Origin: Sphingomonas sp.
Lineage (GTDB): Bacteria; Pseudomonadota; Alphaproteobacteria; Sphingomonadales; Sphingomonadaceae
Reading direction: 5' to 3'
NCBI GenBank assembly: GCA_021154945.1
Contig: JAJNQF010000120.1
Location: 1 to 7,259 of the forward strand
Length of the DNA stretch: 7,259 nucleotides
A program made the translations under genes and the position numbers. Numbering within the stretch: position 1 is the first letter of the stretch; the number at the start of each line of letters is the position of its first letter. Shown one piece after another: positions 1-6,025 of the stretch. The notes beneath the pieces are model-generated. The model searched no databases. It was given only the letters and a program-made list of their open reading frames with translations, and was not told the DNA's origin.

Positions 1-119
1 GCGGTGTCGACCGGATCGGTCTCCGCGGTCGCCGCAACCATAGGTACCTCGACCGCCACCGGGACCGAGGTCGTTGCACACCCCGCGAGCAGCAACGCGG
101 CAAAGGGAAGCGCGCGCAT
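1..119 (-). CDS. Lipoprotein N-terminus, probable beta-propeller phytase (3' partial)
   Basis: Only the first 39 codons are present; the gene runs off the left edge. The visible protein begins MRALPFAALLLAGCATTS, a short lipoprotein signal peptide. The lipobox is LAGC with Cys14 as the predicted lipidated residue, so the product should be membrane-anchored and face the periplasm or cell exterior. The mature start is a Val/Ala/Pro-rich linker ending ...AETDPVDTA. The ATG overlaps the stop of the upstream receptor gene (TGATG), so the two are co-transcribed and probably translationally coupled. The identification as phytase is inference. As I recall the family, sphingomonad and Caulobacter beta-propeller phytases are lipoproteins with GCATT-like N-termini and a linker just like this before the first propeller blade, and they often follow a TonB-dependent receptor gene. 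The Pho box upstream of the operon also fits. No catalytic residue is visible, so another phosphatase, phosphodiesterase or unrelated lipoprotein is possible. Confidence 0.6.
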   Translation of the reverse strand, partial: MRALPFAALLLAGCATTSVPVAVEVPMVAATAETDPVDT

Positions 120-3100
120 CAGAACGTCACCCGAACGCCGCCGGTGTAACGCCGACCGAACGTCTCATGCTCGATCGTGTAGGCCGACGTGCCGACATAG
201 CGACGACCGGGGCCGTTCAGGAGATTGGCGAAATCGGCATAGATCTCGACATTGCCGTTGATCGCGTAGCGGACCGATGCGTCCAGTTCATTGTCCTTGG
301 CCCAGTAGAAATCGCCGCCGTCGACGCCACGGACGGTGTCGCCGACCTTCGCCACCGACCCGATCGCGTCGAGCCATGCCGAGCGGTTCTGATACGAGAC
401 GCGGGCCGAGAATCCGTATTTCTCGTAATAGCCGATCAGATTGTAGATCGCGTCCGATGCACCGGGCAGCGGCACCTTCCGCGACGGGATATCGCCCGTG
501 CCGGGCGTATCCGCGCGGCTCTTGTTGATCGTCGCGTTGAGCTGGATGCCGAAGCCGCCCATCCAGTCCGGCAGGCCGAGATCGGCGGTGAACGGGTCGA
601 GCTGCTGCTGGATCGCGCCCTCGATGCCCATGATATAGCCCTTGCCGCCGTTCAGGACGGTCGAGAACTGATATTGCGAACGATCGGTATTGCCGCTGTT
701 GAGGATCGTGCTGCCGAAGGTCTGCACCGAGTCGAACAGAACGTTGGTGACGTCCTTGTAATAGGCACCGATCGACAGGAAGCCGCGCGGCATCGTGTAA
801 TATTCGACATAGGCGTCGACGCCCTTGGCCTTTTCGGGCTTCGCGTCGGGGTTGCCGCCGGATACCGTCAGGTTCGCGTCGTTGTACGTCAGGTTCGGAC
901 GCAGTTGATCGTAATCGGGCCGTGCGGCGCCGGTGTTGAACGACAGCCGCGCCTTCATCCGGTCGTTGACGTCCCAGTTGAGGTGGAGGCTCGGGTAGAC
1001 GAGCGTCTGATTGGACTTCGCCTCGACCGGCGTCGCCACGCTGGTCGCCGCGTCGATCGAGAAGGCGCGCGCGTCGTTGCGGATATGCTCGACGCGGGCA
1101 CCACCGACGATGCTGCCCCAGTTGGTCGTCGTGGTGGCCATCGCATAGGCCGAATAGACCCGTTCGCCGACCTCGTAGAAATTGGCGTCGACCGGCTGGT
1201 AGCTGGCGACGCTCTTGGCCTGATCGACGAGCCCGAGCACCTTGTCGCGGTCGAAATACTGGAAGGTGTAGCCGAGCGGGATCTCGCCCTGGAACCCGCC
1301 GGGCTTGGCGATCGCGGAATAGTTGGTGGAGATCCCCGCGGCGGCGAACTGTGCCGCGCTGTTGATGTCGAGCAGATCCTCGTTGGCGGTCTTGGTGCGG
1401 TCGTCATAGCGGACGCCGGCGGTGAACACCGTCTGCGCCCCGAACAGCGACGCCTCGCGGCTGATGTCGAGCTTGGCGGTGTAGGCCTCGGTCACGTCCT
1501 GCGCCTTCAGCGAGCGGAGGCGGGTCAGCGACGTCGGAAAATCCTCGATCGCGGTCACATGTGCACCGCGCGAGAACGTCCCGTCGGCGTTGCGGATCGT
1601 GCGGAACAGCTGGACCTTGGCAAGCTGCGGGTCGGTCAGGTCATAACCCACGGTCAGCCGGTTGGTGGCGTTCGTGAAGCTGGGGCTTTCGTAGTTCAGC
1701 TGCGCCGGCTGCGTCCGGTCGTCGATCGAACGGGTAAAATTGCCGCGCCACGCGACCTTCCACTCGCCGAGCTCGTGATCGCCGCCGACCGTGTTGGTGA
1801 ACACCGACTGCTTGTATTTGCGCACCGTGAAGTTCGCGTTGAGATCGACGCCGTAGACGGTGCCGAGCAAGGGCGTGTTGCCGGTGCAGATGTCGGCATA
1901 GCCGGTGGTGCCCGACGCGGGCCGTGCGTTGACGTTGCAGGCAGCGCTGCCGGTCGGCGCCCGCGACTGCTGGTCGTCGAGATCGAAGATGTAGTTGTTA
2001 CGCTGCTCATCGTCCTGGAACGCCGAGTAGATCGTCTCCGCGAACAGCTTGTGGCCGGATGCCGGGCGCCAGTCGAGCCGGGTCGAGAGCGAGTAGTTCT
2101 TCCGCGTCAGGCGATACAGCTTGTTCTCGGTCTCGCGCGCCCAGTTGCGTGTCTGGTAGCCGGGGCGCTTGTCTTCCTTGACCGCCTCGAAATCGGTTTC
2201 GAAATTGTCGGTGACCATGCCGCGGCGGTACAGGCTGGCGGACGAGACGATGCCGAACTCGCCGATCCCGGTGTCGATCCGGTCGGACACGACGAGCGAG
2301 CCCTCATATTCGGTCTTTTTGCCGAGTTCGACATGGCCCAGGCCGCCCTTGGCCTGCACCTTCATGCCCGGATAATCGAACGCGGATCGCGTGATGATGT
2401 CGACATTGCCGGCGATCGTCTCGCCTGTCATGTCCGGGGTGACGGCTTTCCGCACGATGATCTGCGAGGCGATCGCCGAGGGGATGGAGTCGAAGCGGGC
2501 ATCGCGGCCTTCGGGGCTGACGACGTTGATGCCGTCGATCGACAGCGTGGTCCAGTTGATCGGCGCTCCACGCAGCGTGATGTAGCGCGCCTGGCCCTGG
2601 TCGCGCTGGACGCCGACACCGGGGAGGCGGCTGACCGCCTGCGCGACGTTCTGATCGGGCAGTCGACCGATCGAATCCGAGGCGATGACCGAGACGAGCG
2701 AGGGGCTGGTACGCTGGATCTGGAGTGCTGCGGCTTCGGATTCCGCGATCGGGCGCGAGCCGGAGACGACGATCTCGGCCCCCTCGCCTGCGCCTGCGCC
2801 GACTTCGGTGGTCATCGCGACGTCGAGCGTGACCTGGGAGTCTGCAACCGTCACGGTTCGGCGGGCATCGGGAAAGCCGACATAGCGGATCACGAGCTCG
2901 TGCGTGCCGGCGGGAACGCCGACCAGCGAGAACCGTCCCGTGCGGTCGACCACGGTCGACAGGTCGAGTGCGGGGATCGAGACAGATGCGCCATCGAGAT
3001 ACTCGCCGCTGCCCGCCTGCGACACGGTGCCGGTGATCGCGCCGGGCGCGCGCGGTGCACCGACCGGTGTCGCTGCGTCGGGACGCGCATGGGCGCTCGC

Positions 3101-3187
3101 AATGGTCAGCGGGCTCAGCGCGCAGCCGGCGAGCAGCGCATGCGCGAGGACGCGACCGCGGACGCGGTTCGACAGGTTCGATTTCAT
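119..3187 (-). CDS. TonB-dependent receptor, Xanthomonas/Caulobacter type
   Basis: A complete 1022-residue outer-membrane transporter that would import a large ligand using TonB-ExbBD energy. It has a signal peptide of about 34 residues ending SAHA. Residues ~49-126 form a carboxypeptidase-regulatory-like beta-sandwich domain (GAITGTVSQ..., VVDRTGRFSLVGVPAGTHELVIRY). A TonB box, EIVVSGSR, lies at ~138-145, and the plug spans ~150-270 (DQNVAQAVSRLPGV, RYITLRG, LSIDGINVVSPEGRDARFDSIPS). The rest is a beta-barrel carrying the TonB-Xanth-Caul hallmark LTVSGGNPDAKPEKAKGVDA and ending in Phe (RVTF), as expected for BAM recognition. Cys417 and Cys434 could form a loop disulfide. The start is ATG at 3187: GGGGGA lies 5 bases upstream and a signal peptide follows directly. 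The frame stays open to 3364, but that extension would swallow the Pho box and place 59 non-hydrophobic residues before the signal peptide. The downstream lipoprotein gene overlaps by one base. The ligand is inferred to be a phosphorylated compound such as phytate. Confidence 0.95.
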   Translation of the reverse strand: MKSNLSNRVRGRVLAHALLAGCALSPLTIASAHARPDAATPVGAPRAPGAITGTVSQAGSGEYLDGASVSIPALDLSTVVDRTGRFSLVGVPAGTHELVIRYVGFPDARRTVTVADSQVTLDVAMTTEVGAGAGEGAEIVVSGSRPIAESEAAALQIQRTSPSLVSVIASDSIGRLPDQNVAQAVSRLPGVGVQRDQGQARYITLRGAPINWTTLSIDGINVVSPEGRDARFDSIPSAIASQIIVRKAVTPDMTGETIAGNVDIITRSAFDYPGMKVQAKGGLGHVELGKKTEYEGSLVVSDRIDTGIGEFGIVSSASLYRRGMVTDNFETDFEAVKEDKRPGYQTRNWARETENKLYRLTRKNYSLSTRLDWRPASGHKLFAETIYSAFQDDEQRNNYIFDLDDQQSRAPTGSAACNVNARPASGTTGYADICTGNTPLLGTVYGVDLNANFTVRKYKQSVFTNTVGGDHELGEWKVAWRGNFTRSIDDRTQPAQLNYESPSFTNATNRLTVGYDLTDPQLAKVQLFRTIRNADGTFSRGAHVTAIEDFPTSLTRLRSLKAQDVTEAYTAKLDISREASLFGAQTVFTAGVRYDDRTKTANEDLLDINSAAQFAAAGISTNYSAIAKPGGFQGEIPLGYTFQYFDRDKVLGLVDQAKSVASYQPVDANFYEVGERVYSAYAMATTTTNWGSIVGGARVEHIRNDARAFSIDAATSVATPVEAKSNQTLVYPSLHLNWDVNDRMKARLSFNTGAARPDYDQLRPNLTYNDANLTVSGGNPDAKPEKAKGVDAYVEYYTMPRGFLSIGAYYKDVTNVLFDSVQTFGSTILNSGNTDRSQYQFSTVLNGGKGYIMGIEGAIQQQLDPFTADLGLPDWMGGFGIQLNATINKSRADTPGTGDIPSRKVPLPGASDAIYNLIGYYEKYGFSARVSYQNRSAWLDAIGSVAKVGDTVRGVDGGDFYWAKDNELDASVRYAINGNVEIYADFANLLNGPGRRYVGTSAYTIEHETFGRRYTGGVRVTF

Positions 3188-3192
3188 GGTAT

Positions 3193-3198
3193 TCCCCC
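3193..3198 (-). promoter_or_regulatory. Ribosome binding site for the minus-strand receptor
   Basis: GGGGGA on the minus strand ends 5 bases before the ATG at 3187. It is the feature that decides the start, because the same reading frame stays open a further 177 bases upstream without an equally good site followed by a signal peptide. Confidence 0.7.
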
Positions 3199-3271
3199 GG
3201 ATGGTCCCGACTTCTTCAGCCGGCTTGGGAGGCGCGGTAGCGGTCGCGCATGGCAGCGCCGTTACGTCAGC

Positions 3272-3289
3272 GTGACAACGCCGTGACAG
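3272..3289 (-). promoter_or_regulatory. Pho box (PhoB operator) upstream of the receptor/lipoprotein operon
   Basis: The minus strand reads CTGTCAC GGCG TTGTCAC: two 7-base direct repeats separated by 4 bases, so TGTCA recurs with the 11-base period expected for head-to-tail PhoB binding. Against the classical consensus half-site CTGTCA(T/C), each half matches at all but one position; the 4-base spacer is G/C rather than A/T, which is not surprising in this GC-rich genome. It lies 84 bases upstream of the receptor ATG and is oriented towards it, suitable for replacing the -35 element. The -10 is not obvious; CGTAAC at 3261-3266 is a weak candidate but sits only 5 bases from the box. The prediction is induction by phosphate starvation through PhoR-PhoB, which are not in the window. 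Confidence 0.72.
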
Positions 3290-3347
3290 CCGCGTCGGCA
3301 GCAACCCGATCCCGTAATCGCGCCGAACATCCCACATTAAACCAACG

Positions 3348-3378
3348 TTAAAAACGCCGGACACGCGATTCTTATATT
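3348..3378 (+). promoter_or_regulatory. Candidate sigma70-type promoter for the plus-strand receptor
   Basis: TATATT at 3373-3378 matches the -10 consensus at five of six positions and stands in an A/T-rich patch. TTAAAA at 3348-3353 is the best -35-like hexamer (four of six), with a longish 19-base spacing. Transcription from here would start near 3385 and give a leader of about 65 bases before the ATG at 3452. The pair is plausible by position and base composition only; sphingomonad promoters are poorly predicted by eye. Confidence 0.4.
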
Positions 3379-3438
3379 CGTAACGGACGTGCCACGACCG
3401 CCGCTTATCGCGCCCCCCAAGGCAAACACTGCCGAAAA

Positions 3439-3444
3439 AGGGAA
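3439..3444 (+). promoter_or_regulatory. Ribosome binding site for the plus-strand receptor
   Basis: AGGGAA ends 7 bases before the ATG at 3452, a normal Shine-Dalgarno distance. It supports this ATG over the upstream in-frame GTG at 3389, which would add 21 residues (MPRPPLIAPPK...) ahead of a perfectly good signal peptide. Confidence 0.65.
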
Positions 3445-3451
3445 CCCCTCG

Positions 3452-5983
3452 ATGTTGAATTCAGCAAGCCTGCGCTTGCGGCTGCTGGCCGGCGCCGCCC
3501 TGACGGTCGCGATCGCGTCGCCCGCCTTCGCCGCCGCCGCCACGCCGACTGCCGTCACGCCGACTGCCGCCAAAGACCCGGCACCGACTGCCGCTACCGA
3601 TCCCACGCCCACCGATCCCGCTGCGGCCGCCCCCGCCGACCAGACGGGTCTCGGCGAGATCGTCGTGACCGCGACCAAGCGCGAGACCAATCTCCAGAAG
3701 ACGCCGATCGCGATCAGCGTGCTCAGCAGCCAGGCGCTGACCGATCGCCATGTGCAGAGCCTGTACGATCTCGCCGATGGCGCGGTGCCGTCGTTGCGCG
3801 TTGCCACCTTCGAGGCACGCCAGTCCGCGCTGACGATCGGTATCCGCGGCATCGTCCCGCTCGATGCGAACCAGCCCGCGCGCGAGCAGGGAGTCGGCGT
3901 CTATATCGACGGCGTGTACCTCGGGCGCCAGCACGGCTTGAACGCCGCGCTGTTCGATGTCGACCGGATCGAAGTCCTCAAAGGCCCGCAGGGCACGCTG
4001 TTCGGTCGCAACACCGAGGGCGGCGCGCTGAGCATCGTCACCAAGGGCCCGACCGGCAAATGGGGCGGCAGCGCGACCGGCGGCATCGCGAACTACGGCA
4101 GCTATAACGGCGCGCTGCATCTCGACCTGCCCGAAACCTACGGCGTTTCGCTGAAGCTCGACGGCGTCATCCAGCATCAGGATGCGACCACCAAGAACCC
4201 GCTCGAGGGCCAGACCGGCTTCAACTATTATCATCGCCGCGGCTTCAAGGCGACCGCGCGGGTCCACCCGATCTCGGGCATGACCGCCGATTTCAGCTAC
4301 GATAACGGCTACGACTCGAACAGCCCGTTCTACAGCCAGTTGCTCAACGTGAACCCGAACGGGTGCAAGGCGGGTGCGCAGTCTGCATCGCCCGCCTGTG
4401 CCCTGCCCGGCACCAACTACACGACGCTCACCGGCAGCGTGAAGCCGCTGCCGAGCCAGGTCGTGGTCAACGGCACCAGCCGCGCGAAGGTCGCCGACAT
4501 CGGCGTGCCGCAGCAGCCGAGCGTCGACAAGACGCACGGCTTCACCTCGAACATCCGTTGGGACGTCGCACCCGAGATCGAACTCCGCTCGATCACCGCG
4601 TGGCGCGGCGTGAATGCGACCCAGTATGACAATAGCGGCGGCTATCACCGCGTGCCCGTCGTCGCGGCCGGCTGCACCGGAACCGCGTGCAACTTCAGCC
4701 GCTACAGCCTCGCCGACCTGCACCAGAACCAATTCAGTCAGGAATTCCAGGCGGTCGGCACGGTCGGCCAGTTCGACTATGTCGCCGGGCTGTATTACTT
4801 CAACGAGCACGTCAGCGACGACGCGGCAACGCCGAACTCACTGGCGTTCGATTCCACGCTGTCGACGATCACCGTGCTCGATCCCTGCACCGGCTCGGGC
4901 GGATTCGGCTCGCAGGAGGGTTGCCGCTCGATCGACCGGGCGTCCGAAGTCTGGTCGAAGAGCTATGCCGGCTATGGCCAGGTCACCTGGAACGCGACCG
5001 ATCGGATCCACCTGACCGCAGGTGGCCGCTACACGCACGACGACAAGAAGGGCGTGCTGCATTATTCGCGCAATTTGAACTACGACACGGCGACCACAGC
5101 GCAGCTGACGGCGGCGGGCTACAAGCCGCTCGACGCGAGCTGGAACCGGTTCAATCCGATGGCGACGCTGGCCTATGACGCCAGCGATTCGCTCCACCTG
5201 TACGCCAAGTACGCGACCGGCTATCGCGCCGGCGGTGCCAGCTCGCGCACATCGAACTACCAGACGTTCAATCCCGAGGACGTGAAGTCGTACGAGATCG
5301 GCGCGAAGACCGATTTCTGGGATCACCGCGCCCGCCTAAACCTGGCCGGCTACATCATGGATCGCAAGAACAGCCAGGTCGACATCAGTTCGATCCAGAC
5401 CACCTCGACGGGCAGCTTCAACAACCTGGTGACGATCAATGCGCCCGGCATCACCAAGATCCGCGGGATCGAGGCCGACCTGACGGTGCAGCCGGTCACC
5501 GGCCTGACGCTGACCGCGGGCTATGCCTATACCTACACCAAGATCCCGCCGGTGCTGATCGAGTCGACCGGCGTGTACCAGAACTTCTACATCGTCTTCA
5601 CGCCGCGCAATGCGGCCAACGGCGCGATCGACTATACGATGCCGATCGGCGACATGGACCTGAAATTCCACCTCGACGGCAACTATTCGCAAGCCACGCA
5701 GACCTTCGACCAATATGCGACCAAGAACGACGCGGCGTTCCTCGCCAACGCACGTCTTGCGCTGGCCAACATCCGGGTCGGCGGCAGCAACGCGGTGACG
5801 ATCTCCGCCTGGGTCCGCAACCTGTTCGACAAGCAATATGTGTTCCGCCGCGATCCGTCGAACAGCCTGCCGGGCTCACCGACGACGAGCACCACGTCGG
5901 GCAGCATCAGCAACGTGCTGGGCGACTATGGCAATTTCAACGCGCCGCGGACCTACGGCATAGAGGCGTCGGTCAAGTTCTGA
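3452..5983 (+). CDS. TonB-dependent receptor, sphingomonad type, ligand unknown
   Basis: A complete 843-residue outer-membrane receptor with no carboxypeptidase-like domain, so of a different class from its divergent neighbour. Residues 1-27 are a signal peptide (RLRLLAGAALTVAIA, cleavage after AFA). Residues ~28-64 are a Thr/Pro/Ala/Asp linker. The TonB box EIVVTA is at 69-74. The plug occupies ~80-200, with PIAISVLSSQAL, LTIGIRGI, GVGVYIDGVYLGR and the signature DRIEVLKGPQGTLFGRNTEG at 171-190. The barrel follows, including YAKYATGYRAGG near 584-595 and NLFDKQYVF near 790, and the chain ends in Phe (SVKF). Six cysteines fall in three close pairs, 305/316, 408/413 and 479/491, probably disulfides in surface loops. 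The ligand cannot be read from sequence; siderophore, vitamin and glycan receptors all share this architecture. The frame is intact. The gene appears monocistronic, ending in a hairpin facing a convergent kinase gene. Confidence 0.95.
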   Translation: MLNSASLRLRLLAGAALTVAIASPAFAAAATPTAVTPTAAKDPAPTAATDPTPTDPAAAAPADQTGLGEIVVTATKRETNLQKTPIAISVLSSQALTDRHVQSLYDLADGAVPSLRVATFEARQSALTIGIRGIVPLDANQPAREQGVGVYIDGVYLGRQHGLNAALFDVDRIEVLKGPQGTLFGRNTEGGALSIVTKGPTGKWGGSATGGIANYGSYNGALHLDLPETYGVSLKLDGVIQHQDATTKNPLEGQTGFNYYHRRGFKATARVHPISGMTADFSYDNGYDSNSPFYSQLLNVNPNGCKAGAQSASPACALPGTNYTTLTGSVKPLPSQVVVNGTSRAKVADIGVPQQPSVDKTHGFTSNIRWDVAPEIELRSITAWRGVNATQYDNSGGYHRVPVVAAGCTGTACNFSRYSLADLHQNQFSQEFQAVGTVGQFDYVAGLYYFNEHVSDDAATPNSLAFDSTLSTITVLDPCTGSGGFGSQEGCRSIDRASEVWSKSYAGYGQVTWNATDRIHLTAGGRYTHDDKKGVLHYSRNLNYDTATTAQLTAAGYKPLDASWNRFNPMATLAYDASDSLHLYAKYATGYRAGGASSRTSNYQTFNPEDVKSYEIGAKTDFWDHRARLNLAGYIMDRKNSQVDISSIQTTSTGSFNNLVTINAPGITKIRGIEADLTVQPVTGLTLTAGYAYTYTKIPPVLIESTGVYQNFYIVFTPRNAANGAIDYTMPIGDMDLKFHLDGNYSQATQTFDQYATKNDAAFLANARLALANIRVGGSNAVTISAWVRNLFDKQYVFRRDPSNSLPGSPTTSTTSGSISNVLGDYGNFNAPRTYGIEASVKF
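3541..3570 (+). repeat. Two-copy 15-bp in-frame tandem repeat in the receptor linker
   Basis: CACGCCGACTGCCGT is followed directly by CACGCCGACTGCCGC, differing only in the last base. Each 15-base unit encodes five residues (TPTAV, TPTAA). A degenerate further copy (CACCGACTGCCGCT, ~3582-3595) and a pair of ACCGATCCC segments (3596-3604 and 3611-3619) continue the pattern. The repeat lies in the unstructured linker between signal peptide and TonB box, so unit gain or loss would change only linker length. Confidence 0.7.
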
Positions 5984-5990
5984 CCGCGCG

Positions 5991-6014
5991 ATCCTCCCCC
6001 GCAAGGGGGAGGAT
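5991..6014. terminator. Perfect hairpin in the convergent gap; terminator and/or dispersed palindrome
   Basis: The arm ATCCTCCCCC (5991-6000) pairs perfectly with GGGGGAGGAT (6005-6014) around a GCAA loop, a GNRA-type tetraloop when read on the plus strand. It starts 7 bases after the receptor stop and ends 11 bases before the kinase stop on the other strand, the position expected of a shared bidirectional terminator. There is no true U-run on either side: the plus strand continues TAGTTGTTTG and the minus strand continues CGCGCGG. Classical intrinsic termination would therefore be weak, stronger for the plus direction. I recall near-identical palindromes scattered between genes in sphingomonad genomes, so it may be a dispersed repeat as well. 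Confidence 0.65.
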
Positions 6015-6025
6015 TAGTTGTTTGC

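Larger units (their letters stand above)
3188..3451. other. Divergent intergenic region between two receptor genes
   Basis: These 264 bases separate the two divergent TonB-dependent receptor genes. They contain the Pho box towards the minus-strand gene, a -10/-35-like pair towards the plus-strand gene, and both ribosome binding sites. An A/T-rich patch at ~3334-3355 and 3369-3378 stands out from the GC-rich surroundings. I see no credible small gene here; the frames open through it are only upstream extensions of the receptor frames. Confidence 0.8.

Noticed and set aside
3119..3142. Lipobox-like LAGC (Cys22) in the first receptor's signal peptide
   Set aside because: The sequence fits the pattern by chance; the hydrophobic region continues past it to a normal SAHA signal peptidase I site, and receptors of this class are barrel proteins, not lipoproteins.
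74..3286. A 1070-codon open frame on the plus strand, antisense to the first receptor
   Set aside because: It is in exact codon register with the receptor, so it stays open simply because the receptor avoids TTA, CTA and TCA codons, as GC-rich genes do. Its translation is Arg/Asp/Val/Gly-rich with no domain, signal peptide or ribosome binding site, while the opposite strand has full receptor motifs.
3188..3364. Extended N-terminus (59 extra codons) for the minus-strand receptor, from a GTG at 3364
   Set aside because: It would put the Pho box inside the coding region and a non-hydrophobic stretch before a good signal peptide; the ATG at 3187 has a strong Shine-Dalgarno.
3336..3364. TTTAAT (minus strand, 3336-3341) as a constitutive -10 for the first receptor
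   Set aside because: The -10 match is fair, but the hexamer 17 bases upstream (GTGTCC) matches the -35 consensus at only three of six positions, and the Pho box nearer the gene is a better-supported control element. A secondary promoter is not excluded.
3461..4810. A 449-codon open frame antisense to the second receptor
   Set aside because: Same codon-register effect; low-complexity Arg/Gly/Ala composition and no recognisable motif.
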